Shown: positions 12,301 to 21,990, counted from the stretch's first letter. The stretch: DNA of 64,000 bases from Siphonodentalium dalli (GCA_032622095.1 CP136064.1:278095614-278159613), one strand, 5' to 3'. The notes: generated by a model not told the origin, from the sequence alone. A program made the numbers and translations.

Positions 12301-15300
12301 ATCGAGGCGACTTAAACCAGGGAACTTCAATCTGATCCTTGGTCTCACATAACGGTTGAATTTGGTGACACTAGCCCACCGTGCAGTTTGTTGATTTCTG
12401 ACTTATTTATAATTTTTTATTTGGGTTTTTATGGGTTTTTTTTTTTGGTATTTCACCATATTAAAAAAGATAAAATTATTCCCAGCTTTCAATGATTATT
12501 TCTCAGTTTTTTCTCACAGAGGAGAAAGGACTTACAAAGGGGAAAGAACTTACATTATGGTAACAATGGATCCAGTGCTCAATCCATGGGTGGTACAGTA
12601 ATGCCCTAAATAATCGACTCGTTAACCACAGTCGGAAATATGGCTTGTTGCCATTCATCGGAAAGCTCTCAGTGAGAGCTTTCCGATGAATGGCAACAAG
12701 CCATATTTCCGACTATATCCTGAAAAGTTACCCATAATTCTGCTGTGGTTAAGGAGTCGGTTATTTAGGGCATTACTGTAGGTGATGCTCACAGAGGGGA
12801 AAGGACTTACAGTATGATAACAATGGATCCAGTGCTCAATCCACCGGTGGTAGATGCTTTGATTTGACAGATATCTTTGGTGTTGAATTCAAACAGGTAA
12901 TAACAACTGTCTGTTTTATCTCTCTGTTCCTCGATCACAGCCGGTACAGATGTCTGAAAAAGACAGAGAAATTACAAACATATAGCATAACAAATGTTCC
13001 ATGCATCCCATGATCAACCAAATTAACTGCTGTCCTGAAAGGACTGTGTTCTCATCAAATATATCTCATTAAAGATGGTCTATCTCTTCTGGGCCACAAC
13101 AACAGCAACATTTTTATAAAATACGATGAAATTTGGGTATATTATTTGTCTATAAAGGCATAATAAAGTGGTTTATTTCTGATGCAGCCGATCGTAATTC
13201 ACGGTGAAATCTCTTAGTTGAAATGACATTTTCCTTGGTTGAGGGTTTTAAAAAGATAGAGTTCTCCCTCTTAGTATGCTCCCAAAATTTCTGAGAAATT
13301 TTTTCTAAAAATAACCATTTCTGTACTGCTAGAAGGTAGGTATTATATTAGAAAAATTCTAAATAAATCGATATTGATTGATAGAAGCTTTTCCGGCTTT
13401 TTATCAGCATTACATTCAATGAAGTTAGATCTCATTTCCAGGTGCATCAACAAGCCTTGAAATAGTGTGTCTGTCATGCAGAATGAGGTCCCCAGAGAGC
13501 TGGTATCATTAAATTCACCCTCTGGGGACCTCATTCTGCTTAGGCCTCGTCTTCTGGGAAGTATCTATAGTCTCAAATTAACATTGTTATAGTTACATTT
13601 TCCCTTCTGTTCAGTTTCTATATCCCCTAATTTACAGAAGATAAACTGCATTATCGAGGTGACTAATGGGTGAACATCACCAATTTCAAATGGGGAACTT
13701 CAATCTGATCGTAGGTCTCCCATAGCAGTTGAGACCAAAGCAGAATGAGGTTCCCAGAGGGTGAATTTGCTGATGCTAGCCCATCAAGCGGGATATCATC
13801 ACTAAATTCACCCTCTGGGGACCTCATTCATTCTGTGCAAATAACTTGTCTTGTGCATAAAATCTCTGGGTTACGTCCCATGGAGTTAGATGGAGCAGGT
13901 TCTGAACAACTTCCTGTAAAATGATTACGACTCTGTCTATTTTAACCCTTTCATGACAGGAGCTACACTGATGCATCATTAAGGATCATGTGCCAGCCCA
14001 TAGGGAGCATCGCATATATAATAGAATGCACTGGCTTACCAGGTCATTAAATATTGTTAGGCCAATGTATTCTCTTATATATGAGAGACTCGCATATTTT
14101 AGAGAATGCATTGACAGGGTTTTTGCAAAATTTCAGGAAACGCCAGTCAACTTGTGGTTGCAGTCAATTATACAACTATGGTTGCACTATGACATATTTG
14201 ATGCCCATCATCCAATCACAGCGTGCTCCAGTTAACCCATTAGTGGGCGGAGCAGGTGAATCGAAAAATAAAGTTAACAGTTCTCGACCAATCAGAATGC
14301 ATGTTCTGATAACAGTCAAACTTGAGTTACAATACCGGTATTATAAAACTTACATCGTCAGCTTGTTGATCACACGTGATGAATATGAGGGCTCTCCGAG
14401 ATTCATTCTGGCAATGTGTGTGGTAATTTTCTCCACCCAAGTATTCTAGCAGCACCCAGTTAGCTAATGGTTGAGAAAACAAAAACAATTATTACTGGTA
14501 TATGGTAATGCCTGTGACAGGTTGAAGTCTCAGAAGTGGTTTCTCACTAGACCGATACACAGGGACCAGCCTAGAGGTTTCAAATGAGAAGTCACTTCCC
14601 CCTGTTTGGTTATTAAGGAGAACTGGACTCTTATCAGGGAGAAATAACAATGGCTGAAGTTTACGGTAATTTACACCACAACACCACCCTTCTATGATTC
14701 AATAAGTATTACTAGTATGCAATACTGTTATACAGTATTGCCCTAAGTAATCAACCTCTTAACCAAAGCAGAATTATGGGTAACTTTTCAGGATTTAGTC
14801 GGAAATATGGCTTGTTGCCATGCATCGGAAAGCTCTCCCCGAGAGCTTTCCGATGAATGGCAACAAGCCATATTTCCGACTAAATCCTGAAAAGTTACCC
14901 ATAATTCTGCTTTGGTTAAGATGTCGATTACTTAGGGCATTACTGTACAAGAGCCCTTAAATTCATTATAGTGAGTAAGATAAATATTATACACTTTAAA
15001 TATGCTGTTTGGACATAAGCATAGTGGGCATGCCAGAAAGTCGGTATATTGTTCTCTGTGGCTTATTGAGTAGTAACTGAAAGCCCATCCTTAGGAAACA
15101 ACAATAACATTCATAAATATATTGACAAAAGCAGTACTCAACATGACAAAACAGGACTGAAGGGCACATCCCAAGATAAAATAAATAAATATAAACAATA
15201 AATATAAAAAAAAATTGCTTACCTACCTGTACCTGCCCTATTTTTCCCCTCAATTTTTTGGACATAAATTATCATTTTGCAGATTTTCGTGGCCAAAACT

Positions 15301-18300
15301 TTATAAAAGCACAGGGCTGTACAGGACCAAATAACAACAATAAAGGTGGGAAATTAATCCTGAAATAAATAACAACAATACAGGTGGGAAATTAATCCTG
15401 AAATAACAACAATAAAGGTGGGAAATTAATCCTGAAATAACAACAATACAGGTGGGAAATTAATCCTGAAATAAATAACAACAATAAAGGTGGGAAATTA
15501 ATCCTGAAATAAATATGTGTACATGTATGCTTATTTGGCACTCAAGAGTAATTACTTACATCCACCCATTATGGTAGCATCAGTGAATTTTCCAAGAGAT
15601 TTCTTCGCCTTTGACTTGATATCAGTTTGTATGACTCCTGCCTCTGGGTAAGCCGGTACTTCTTTGTTCGCCACGGTGCATATGCCGATGTTATAACTAT
15701 ATGATGATGTAGCATCAGTAGCATCATATCTGAAATATATGTATAAACATATAACCCTTTCTTTATTAACCCTTTACCCAACAGAATGGCCCTGTGCCAA
15801 TGCATTCTCTTTTATATATGCGAGTCGACCATAGGTCGCCTCGCATATATAAGAGAATGCATTGGCTTAACACATATTAAAAATGTAGAAAAATATTATA
15901 AAAATTGTTAAAAAATGTAAGAAAAAATTATAAAATGTTAAAGAATGTAAGAAAAAATGGTAAAAAAATATTTTTTTTAGGCCAATGCATTCTCTTATAT
16001 ATAAGAGAATGCATTGGCACAGGGCATAACTGTAACCATCACAATGTGGTCGATGAACCGGTTCCAATGATATCCATATTTGTATGGTGTTATTGAGACA
16101 GACCGAAGATATTTTAGGCTGTTGAAGCTTTATTTGGGCGTTTTTGGCCGTTTTGTTGGGTAAAGGGTTAAATGGATTCTCAGTCATAAAGGTGAATATT
16201 GGAATGGTCTATTATTCATTTGGATGGGTGTTCATGAAAAAGGAGCAGATGACAGTATGACAAAAAGATAACGCAAGTGCAGAACAAGCCTGAGTTTAGT
16301 GTGCCTCATTTGCAAGCTAGCATCACTAAATATACCCTCTGGGGACCTCATTCTGCTTAGCCCTCATCTTCTCTGGAAAGTTTCTTTATTATCAAATTTC
16401 TATAGAACTTCTTCACATAGATTGTATTTCTTTTTTAGTTTAGTTTCTCTATATCCCCAAATTGGCAGAAGACACATTGCATAATTGAGGTTCCCAATGG
16501 GTGTACACATGTACATGTACATCACAATATTCACCATTTGGGAACTTCAATCTGCAGCTATGTCTCCCATAGCAGATGAGGCCATGCAGAATGAGGTTCC
16601 CAGAGGGTGAATTTAGTGATGCTAGCCTGCTATAGCATCACTAAATTCACCCTCTGGGGACCTCATTCTGCAAATGACAGGCACACTAAACTCAGGCTTT
16701 GTGCAGAAGAATTCACTATTCTTTGGTGGGAAATGTTCAGATAATACGTCGTTTGTTGAACTTATTATCTCAACATAAGGGAACTACTTGTCAATGAGTG
16801 TTCAGTATAGAAATGGTTGAAAACAAAATGTAAACAAGAAACTGCAAATAGTAACTATCATATTATAATAACAAGGGTTGTGCATCAAAGATGGCTCTGG
16901 TCGAGTGTTTTTGCCCATAAGAGTGAATTTGTTGGCCTGATCTCGATTCACTAAAAATTGGCGAAATCATCGAACCATATCTCAGAACTAAGGGCCATAA
17001 CTCAGGTAAAAAAAAATCAGACAAACCTGCTTTTTGAACACAAACAGGATATTGTTGTGAAAGATCCATATACCCAATATGAATGGATTTGTTCAAGTTT
17101 TTGCACTAACAGTCATAAAAAAATTTAAAATAGACAAACTAAGGGCAGTAACTCAGGTATACAAAATCGGACAAACCTGGTTTTCGAACACAATCGTGAT
17201 ATTGTTATGAAATTCCACATATCAAATATGAATGTAATCAGGTGAAATTTGTTCAGGTTTTTGCACTAACAGTCATTATATTGTTAAAATATACAAACTA
17301 AGAGCCATAACTCAGTTAAAAAGGATCAGACAAATCTGGTTTTCGAACTCGTTCTAGATATTGTTGTAAAAGATCCACATACCATATATGTTGATAGAAT
17401 TAATAGGGGTGGAGCTCTGGACATGGGGTGGGCAGGTTACCGGAACATCTATATTTTGTGTTAAGGTTTTATTATCCCATACATGTATACATACATGTAC
17501 TACTACTACATGTATAAGTATAATTATGCTACATATGTATGTCTTGATCAGGTCAGGACTCAGGCATATCCTGAAATCAAGTATAGTTATATTTAACTAT
17601 TATTGTTCAATTTGACAGTGCCGATTACACTAATTCCTTGTTTTTTTGTACATTTTGGGATCCCAGTGCACTGCCATATTGCACTCCAAACAACATTACA
17701 GCAAATGAAGAGTCTTCCTATAAAGTACAAAATAAGGTTTGCATCCTTTTGCGCCAGATTATTTAACCCTTTCAGTGCCAAGTCCGATTTTTGTATCAAC
17801 CCATATTTCCTTGATCATTTTTCAAATTTATTGATAATAATGTGATACATTGATCGAAAGAGCTCTTATGGGATAATAAAGCCTTAATAGCTCTTAGAGC
17901 TCTTTCCATCAATGTATCACATTATTATAATCAATAAATTTGAAAAATGATCAAGGAAATATGGGTTGATACAAAAATCGGACTTGGTACTGAAAGGGTT
18001 AATAATGGCAGAAATATACCTTTCTAAATGGCATTAAGATGATGACACAATCGCTCTTTCATCACAATATTCAGACCAACTTAACATTAATTGACTTCCT
18101 TGACATGTGCGACACTGATTTCAAAATCAAACATGACATACAAAATTAGTTTGACACTGATTTAAAAACATTTCATTTTTTATTAAATATGAATTTCGAT
18201 TATCCTTCTGTTATCGAATTCACATAAACAGTAGCAATATCAGTGGTGGATCCAGAAAATTTGAAAAGGGGGTCGCTATGTAGTGATGTATAATATATAT

Positions 18301-21221
18301 GATGCATAACATCATCCAAGCCATGCGTGGAGAAGAGCACAAGATGGGGTAACCCCCTGTCATAGGTGGGAGTCTGGGGGACCTCCCCCTGGAAATATTT
18401 GTGTATGCTACATTCAAACCGACGCGTTTTCCTGTGTTCTGGGCCCATTGGAAGGCAAACGGATACCGTACTGATACTAAAATAACTAGAAAATTCAGGG
18501 ACCAGCCCAGAGGTTTCAAATTGGGAGAGGTCACTTCTCCCTGTCCGGTTATTAGGGAGAGGTGAGCTGTTATCAGGGAAAATTCATGATTTTTGAAGTT
18601 CAATTTTCACCCCAACATCAGCCTTCTATATGATCCAATAAATATTATGGAATACAAGAGCCTACCGGTATTTATAAAACCATTATAATGAGTAAATACA
18701 CCATTATAGCGACATACATGTAAGTACCTATGCTGGTATATGAGAGAGAATTAAGTCACTTCTCCCTGGGACCAAAATAGTGAGAAGTGACACATCTTAG
18801 GGAGAAGATGTCTTCCAAGTCGCCCTCTAGGCTGGTCCCTCAGAAAATGAATACTATTGAGTTACCGTACATAATAATAATAATAAACAGGTTTCCTATA
18901 TAGCGCCAAATCCCAGTTGGCTCAAGGCGCTTTAACCCTTTACCCAACAGAACGGCCCTGTGCCAATGCATTCTCTTATATATGCGAGTCGACCATAGGT
19001 CGCCTCGCATATATAAGAGAATGCATTGGCTTAACACATTACAAATTATAAAATTGTTAAAGAATGTAAGAAAAAATGGTAAAAAAAGATTTTTTTTAGA
19101 CCAATGCATTCTCTTATATATGCGAGGCGACCTATGGTCGACTCGCATATATAAGAGAATGCATTGGCACAGGGCATAACTGTAACCATCACAATGAGCC
19201 GGTTCCAATGATATCCATATTTGTATGGTTCTATTGAGACAGACCGAAGATATTTTAGGCTGTTGAAGCTTTATTTGGCCGGTTTTGGCCGGTTTGTTGG
19301 GTAAAGGGTTAAATGTACTCAATCCGAATTAACGCTCGCAAATTACTATTTCCTTGGCTTCGGGGATAAAAAATATTTGATTCGAGTTGAGGAACCCATC
19401 CATCAAAGCTCAGAGTGATCAGATATGTTTTGACCAGGTACCGGTACCTACTCAGGTCATGAAACTGATAACAGCAATGACAACAATTGAGAAGTTGTGT
19501 CGGAGACAATGGGAACAAGGTCATGGCACTCAGAATATATGTATTCAATGTTTAGCTTCACCTACCATAAAATAAACAAGTGAAATATGTTGTTAATATT
19601 CAATTAATATAGCTTTTGCTTCGTAAAAAGCGTCCCGATCGTGAAACGTTGTTTGCTTCAGATCTCAAAAGCGGAAGTGAAAACTATTCAGTGAATTATC
19701 TCCCTTGTCATACTAATATGTCTATTTATAGCTGCTATAATTTTTGTTAAGACATTACGCTAATTCCGCGTTAAACCGGAGAGCCTGTTACAGCTCGGCA
19801 GGTAAATTATATTTTTTTTCTGTCTAAAACATTAGGCCTAAAAAAAAACAACGTTTGTTTCCGCTAACGAGCTGGAAAAAATAGGGACGGTAGGCAGGCA
19901 AAAATATTTTTTTTACTAAATATTTTTATTTTTCTATATTTTTAACAATAGGTGTATAATACTTAATATGAGCCCACATTATAGACTTCTTAGTCTCAAG
20001 GTGGTCAACCCATGGGATATAGAAACAAGAAACTCAGATTCAAAGTTACAGATGATATATATTTCTTTCTTCATAAGAATATCAAATGCATACCGCTGTG
20101 TGGTGATTTCCATAGTGTCATATTCGATCTGTTGTTCCACGATCTCTCTATCACCGCAAACAAACTCGATATGGTTTATGTTGAATGCTGACAACTCCTT
20201 AACTTTCATTTCAACATTTATATCGAACGGCGCTGACTCAGCAGATGTACGGCACCTCACTTTAACCTTACTGAAGTCCGTCTTATCCGGGTGGATTAGA
20301 AAGAAGAGTTCTTCAATTTTGGCTTCGTTGTCTATCGATCTGATCTCTATTTTGCTTCCGAAGTGGACACATTCGTCCAGACAGATAGCCACAACAACGT
20401 GCTGACCTACTGAGGTAGCTAGCCATTGTTGCTGTTGTTGTGGTGTGAATTCTGTTTACTTTCCAAAGCACCGGCTGTTTTCAATGGGAGATACGTATCT
20501 ATTTATAGTATGTGGGTATTTCCACCGGAAGCGACCGCCATGCTTTTATCTCTGTTAAATGCATGAAACATTCACAGGTACCATTAGTTTTTTTAAATCA
20601 GTTTTTCGATCGCAATAAAAAGTTTAGACTCGGCGCTTTTAAATAGGGTCGGTCGGGTAAGCGAAAACAAATGTCTTTTTTTTTTAGGCCTTAAAGTTTT
20701 TATCCAGCGTTTCTCGTTATTGGACCAATTACTGTGTCTGACTAATTTCGAAAAATTCTTTAATCAGGTTCTAATTGATCACGGTAATTTATTTGAACAC
20801 TAAACGACAACTTATTCATTTGGCTTTCATTTTAGCGCAAATCCAAAAACATCTCGAAAGATCGATTGTCATGTGATATTCATGTGATACACATCGCCCC
20901 AGATCCATGGTCGGATTGCCTTTTTTAGAATATCGGAAGTCAGCTTACGAGCGACATCTCGATGGAGGTAATGTATCTAACTATAGTACTATAGTCCTCC
21001 GACGGAATGTTGAAGGACAAATATAACATCACCACAATCGTATACCGTATAGTATACAGCTACCTTTTTCCGACAAGAGGTTTCAGCGTTTGGTAAGGTT
21101 TCAGATCCGTCTTCTTGTGTTTCGGAAATTTACAGCCTGTCTCTTCTGAATAAGAATAATGAACAATCGAAAGTATAGTCAATGCTATGAAGCACCATGA
21201 AACGACTGTCCGTATACCCAT
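9232..21221 (-). CDS. M6PR: Cation-dependent mannose-6-phosphate receptor, six coding exons, 275 aa
   Basis: Type I membrane receptor that carries mannose-6-phosphate-tagged acid hydrolases from the trans-Golgi to endosomes. Joined exons (minus): 21221-21064, 15729-15560, 14463-14354, 12953-12811, 11810-11684, 9351-9232; 828 nt in one frame, close to the 277 aa of human M6PR. Residues 1-25 form a hydrophobic signal peptide. The lumen has six cysteines (30, 70, 127, 140, 163, 175) at the spacing of the family's three disulfides. By alignment recalled for the bovine receptor, the four sugar-contacting residues (Q66, R111, E133, Y143 there) are Q87, R132, E155 and Y165 here, all conserved. A membrane span covers about 190-209. 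The tail keeps GAKGMEQ (215-221), FW (227-228), two cysteines (239, 243; palmitoylation sites in mammals) and the terminal DDRLLPM, a DxxLL signal for GGA adaptors. N129-E-S is a possible glycosylation site. All introns are GT-AG. Confidence 0.96.
9653..9712. repeat. 60-bp near-perfect palindrome in M6PR intron 5
   Basis: TGTCAATGGAAGGGGAATAA at the left and TTATTCCCCTTCCATTGA at the right meet at ATATCTTAAGATAT. Confidence 0.9.
9715..9935 (-). repeat. Dispersed repeat, also inverted at 40107-40310
   Basis: Shares CAACAAAAACAAC, AGTTTATTACA, GTTGATAATACAGTGTTTTG and AAAATTAAGTGGGCCTTTAA (reverse of AAAGGCCCACTTAATTTT) with 40107-40310. A 26-bp block is duplicated (GTTCACAGTTTATTACACTG). Confidence 0.8.
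10303..10537 (+). mobile_element. CCCTTTCATGAC class MITE, copy 2, in M6PR intron 5
   Basis: Left end CCCTTTCATGACATGAGCTG, right end GTCACGGAAGAGTTAA. Two palindromes with GCATTCTCTTATATATG arms and loops AGTCTCCCATAGGGAGCCTC-like. Left TTAA is mutated. Confidence 0.88.
11030..11580 (+). mobile_element. Degenerate GGGCATAACTC-type repeat element in M6PR intron 5
   Basis: Three about 165-bp units with AAATTCTA, AAAAGGGCATAATTCTG or variants, CAGAAATGG and CACATACCAAGTT, ending with a worn ACGG-like stretch (GGACAGATGGATAAGCAGAC). Inside the intron between exons 5 and 6. Confidence 0.6.
11684..11810 (-). CDS. M6PR: M6PR exon 5: membrane span and proximal cytoplasmic tail
   Basis: Acceptor AATTACAG ends at 11811; donor GTATGT at 11683-11678. 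Codes L194 (split) to A236. It holds the second half of the membrane segment ([15 protein letters not shown]), then the cytosolic [14 protein letters not shown] and SFWQDFGNL, nearly identical to vertebrate M6PR. The FW pair (227-228) matches an aromatic sorting determinant of the mammalian tail. Confidence 0.97.
12510..12595 (-). pseudogene. Duplicated 3' edge of M6PR exon 4 with decoy splice donors
   Basis: Bases 12510-12595 repeat the last part of exon 4 and the first intron bases (compare 12788-12848): shared blocks include ctcacagagg, ggacttac, aacaatggatccagtgctca and ggtggta. Two donor-like GTAAGT sites remain on the minus strand (12553-12548 and 12535-12530). No acceptor precedes this copy, so it should be silent. 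A foldback MITE (12596-12778) sits in the TA of the ggtggTA end of this copy. Confidence 0.8.
12596..12778. mobile_element. TA-target foldback MITE, copy 2, in M6PR intron 4
   Basis: CAGTAATGCCCTAAATAATC at the left and its reverse at the right, flanked by TA on both sides. One arm lacks about 30 bp. Inserted in the duplicated exon-4 edge. Confidence 0.95.
12811..12953 (-). CDS. M6PR: M6PR exon 4: end of lectin domain and start of membrane span
   Basis: Acceptor TTTTTCAG ends at 12954; donor GTAAGT at 12810-12805. Codes T147 to I193 plus two bases of L194. It carries E155, C163-Y-Y165 and C175, completing the ligand pocket and disulfides. The motif [13 protein letters not shown] is the typical end of an MRH-type lectin fold. 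The 3' part of this exon with its donor exists a second time about 260 bp downstream in the intron (see 12510-12595). Confidence 0.96.
13068..13420. mobile_element. AAAGATGGTCTATCTCTT-ended element, partial, M6PR intron 3
   Basis: TTAAAGATGGTCTATCTCTT at the left; interior TATTATTTGTCTATAAAGGC and AGTGGTTTATTTCTGATGCA; right part ends near TGATAGAAGCTTTTCCGG. Related stretch at 21650-21990. Confidence 0.8.
13452..13845 (+). mobile_element. AGGTCCCC palindrome element, copy 2, in M6PR intron 3
   Basis: Same plan; the first palindrome lacks most of its left arm. Centre has TAACATTGTTATAGTTA and GATAAACTGCATTATCGAGG. Confidence 0.9.
13946..14149 (+). mobile_element. CCCTTTCATGAC class MITE, copy 3, right end lost
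   Basis: TTAACCCTTTCATGACAGGA at the left; right end fades after CAGGAAACGCCAGTCAA. In M6PR intron 3. Confidence 0.8.
14354..14463 (-). CDS. M6PR: M6PR exon 3: lectin domain with sugar-binding Arg
   Basis: Acceptor TTAG ends at 14464; donor GTAAGT at 14353-14348. Codes N111 to D146 in full codons after two bases. The frame contains [13 protein letters not shown], then HC, NESRRA and the second cysteine C140, matching human NWIMLIYKGGDEY and EQRRAVVMISC. R132 is the ligand arginine. N129-E-S is a glycosylation sequon. Confidence 0.96.
14561..14965 (+). mobile_element. GGGACCAGCC-ended element, interrupted by a MITE
   Basis: GGGACCAGCCTAGAGGTTTC, TATCAGGGAGAAAT and CCTTCTATGATTCAATAA match 18498-18660; the sequence resumes after the MITE at CAAGAGCC. 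Right end not found. Confidence 0.8.
14733..14945. mobile_element. TA-target foldback MITE, copy 3, in M6PR intron 2
   Basis: Near-perfect 106-bp arms flanked by TA. It interrupts an older repeat; the uninterrupted relative at about 18655 reads GAATACAAGAGCC. Confidence 0.95.
15340..15520 (+). repeat. AACAACAATAAAGGTGGGAA tandem repeat, five units
   Basis: AACAACAATA(A/C)AGGTGGGAA then ATTAATCCTGAAAT, spacing 33-38 bp. In M6PR intron 2, just downstream of exon 2. Confidence 0.9.
15560..15729 (-). CDS. M6PR: M6PR exon 2: lectin domain with sugar-binding Gln
   Basis: Acceptor TTTCAG at 15730-15735 and donor GTAAGT at 15559-15554. Codes Y54 to G109 with split codons R53 and S110. The segment YSYNIGIC aligns with YIYIFRVC of human M6PR, and AGVIQTD with GLVQINK, which places the ligand glutamine at Q87. 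The exon lies directly beside a TTAA-target MITE at 15770-16167 in intron 1. Confidence 0.95.
15770..16167 (+). mobile_element. TTAA-target MITE, CCCTTTACCCAACA class, copy 1
   Basis: TTAA at both sides; ends CCCTTTACCCAACA and TGTTGGGTAAAGGG. Inside are one full 66-bp palindrome and one shortened one. TTAA target and CCC ends fit piggyBac-type transposition (inference). In M6PR intron 1. Confidence 0.92.
16285..16700 (+). mobile_element. AGGTCCCC palindrome element, copy 3, in M6PR intron 1
   Basis: Ends AAGCCTGAGTTTAGTGTGCC and GGCACACTAAACTCAGGCTT are exact reverse complements. First palindrome partly deleted. Confidence 0.93.
16860..17390 (+). mobile_element. Three about 155-bp GCCATAACTCAGG units in M6PR intron 1
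   Basis: AAACTAAGGGCCATAACTCA and variants at about 16987, 17137 and 17297, each followed by CAGACAAACCTG, TTTTCGAACAC and GATATTGTTGTGA. No terminal ACGG tract was seen. Confidence 0.65.
17545..17765. mobile_element. Diverged relative of the element at 43037-43545
   Basis: CTCAGGCATATCCTGAAATC matches one end, and the interior (reverse) shares CTGGCGCAAAA, GAAGACT, TTTGCTGTAATGTTGTT with 43365-43440. Confidence 0.7.
17767..17998. mobile_element. TTAA-target MITE, CCCTTTCAGTGCCAAG class, copy 1
   Basis: TTAA-flanked foldback of 232 bp with arms of about 105 bp (CCAAGTCCGATTTTTGTATC, CATATTTCCTTGATCATTTT) around CTCTTATGGGATAATAAAGC. Confidence 0.94.
18498..18840 (+). mobile_element. GGGACCAGCC-ended element, full copy in M6PR intron 1
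   Basis: Left AGGGACCAGCCCAGAGG, right CCTCTAGGCTGGTCCCT: inverted ends. Interior rich in GGGAGA/TCTCCC blocks. An (AATA) run follows. Confidence 0.85.
18936..19308 (+). mobile_element. TTAA-target MITE, CCCTTTACCCAACA class, copy 2
   Basis: TTAA-flanked. Two 66-bp palindromes (arms CCAATGCATTCTCTTATATA) whose off-centre loops point in opposite directions, joined by an AT-rich spacer, followed by ATATCCATATTTGTATGG and GCTTTATTTGGCCGG. Confidence 0.94.
19310..19430. mobile_element. GGTACTCAATCCGAT element, fragment in M6PR intron 1
   Basis: TGTACTCAATCCGAATTAAC to CATCAAAGCTCAGAGTGATC; abuts the TTAA of the MITE ending at 19308. Confidence 0.85.
19833..20698. mobile_element. Possible inverted-repeat element enclosing the intron ORF
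   Basis: The left end reads AGGCCTAAAAAAAAAC then TTTGTTTCCGCTAAC. The right end, reversed, reads AAGGCCTAAAAAAAAAAG then TTTGTTTTCGCTTAC. Both continue into GC-rich, related sequence with GACC/GGTC blocks. The ends are imperfect, and no clear target-site duplication was found. Confidence 0.4.
19979..20459 (-). CDS. Unrecognised ORF nested in M6PR intron 1, no clean start codon
   Basis: An open minus-strand frame of about 150 codons, far longer than expected by chance in this AT-rich DNA, on the same strand as M6PR and wholly inside its first intron. The stretch after V-A-I-C-L-D-E-C is charged and soluble-looking, with no membrane span or known motif. No in-frame ATG exists: the first ATG (about 20431) is one base out of frame, and one deleted base in GCTAGCT would join them. 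Upstream of it in frame is a CAA/CAG (Gln) run. The end may be read through to the stop at 19979 or spliced at GGGTTGAC. It may be an exon of an unknown gene, a retrocopy or a broken captured fragment. Inverted repeats flank it (about 19833-19900 and 20640-20698). Confidence 0.4.
21064..21221 (-). CDS. M6PR: M6PR exon 1: start codon, signal peptide, first cysteine
   Basis: Codes residues 1-52 plus two bases (phase 2). ATG is at 21221-21219 and is followed by a basic residue and a hydrophobic stretch to about residue 20, then SYSEETGC with the first lectin-domain cysteine (C30). The end LKPLVGK matches the conserved LKPLFNK region of vertebrate M6PR. The donor is AG|GTAGCT, weaker than the other donors of this gene. 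No better upstream in-frame ATG was seen. Confidence 0.93.
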
Positions 21222-21450
21222 TTAGATGTTATTTTTCGAATATCTATGAGAAATTTCACAAAATTCTTCCTAATATTTTAGCCAACTTCCGCAATAAATT
21301 ATTAAATAGAGTTCTGCTCCTTTGGTTAATACAAAAACGCCGGTGCACTCGGAGACGGATCGACTTGTTGCATTTTTCCGGACATCATGTCGAGCTTGCA
21401 ATGATTGATGCAGTTACACTAATCGTTTGCAAAATACAAATAAAATAAAT
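21222..21450 (-). promoter_or_regulatory. M6PR 5' flank / likely 5' UTR and promoter region
   Basis: Sequence just upstream of the M6PR start codon. Locally GC-richer, with CpGs (CGCCGGTGCACTCGGAGACG). No TATA box was convincingly placed. Inference from position only. Confidence 0.4.
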
Positions 21451-21649
21451 ACTAATGGATTAATAGAAATAAAAACAATTACATCAAACACAATTATATA
21501 GGATGTAACTGCGAATTAATTAATTCAATTCCCATATTTGTTGTGAGAATTCTCTCAAGATTTCAAGACAACATGCTGCAAATACCATCGATCTATATTA
21601 AATATACGTCGATGCAAATACCTTTCTTGTGAACAAAACTGAACATTTT

Positions 21650-21990
21650 GCATATTATTTGTCTATAAATTAAAGTTTGTCTTCTCCTGGAGATTTTGAC
21701 GTTATAAAGGCATATAATGAAGTGGTTTATTTCTGATATTCTGATGCAGCCGAGCGAAATCTCTTCTATATTCGAAATGACATTTGCCTTGATGGTGGGT
21801 GCTAACGAACGTTTGCCTTGATGGTGGGTGCTAACGAACGTTTCCACAGGTCGCTTAGTTGTTCTAGAATTATAGCCTGTTTTCTTTTCTATACCGCGCG
21901 AAGTTATGTATATTATAAGTAAAACTTTACTGAACTGAAATCGATATTAATTGCACGATATAGCTTTTCCGGACAGGACTGGTGTCCCCG
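21650..21990. mobile_element. Fragment of the AAAGATGGTCTATCTCTT family near the M6PR 5' end
   Basis: TTATTTGTCTATAAA, AAGTGGTTTATTTCTGATAT, CGAAATGACATTTGCCTTGA and AGCTTTTCCGGACAGGACTG. A 33-bp block (TTGCCTTGATGGTGGGTGCT) is doubled at 21786-21840. Confidence 0.75.

Noticed and set aside
18840-19322. 160-codon minus frame; similar frames at 38375 and 40483
   Set aside because: They run through MITE palindromes (repeated LLYMR and RIYKRMHW words) and recur wherever the element sits.
19968-20405. 145-codon plus-strand frame
   Set aside because: Antisense of the minus-strand frame, with less protein-like, Ser/Leu/Ile-rich content.
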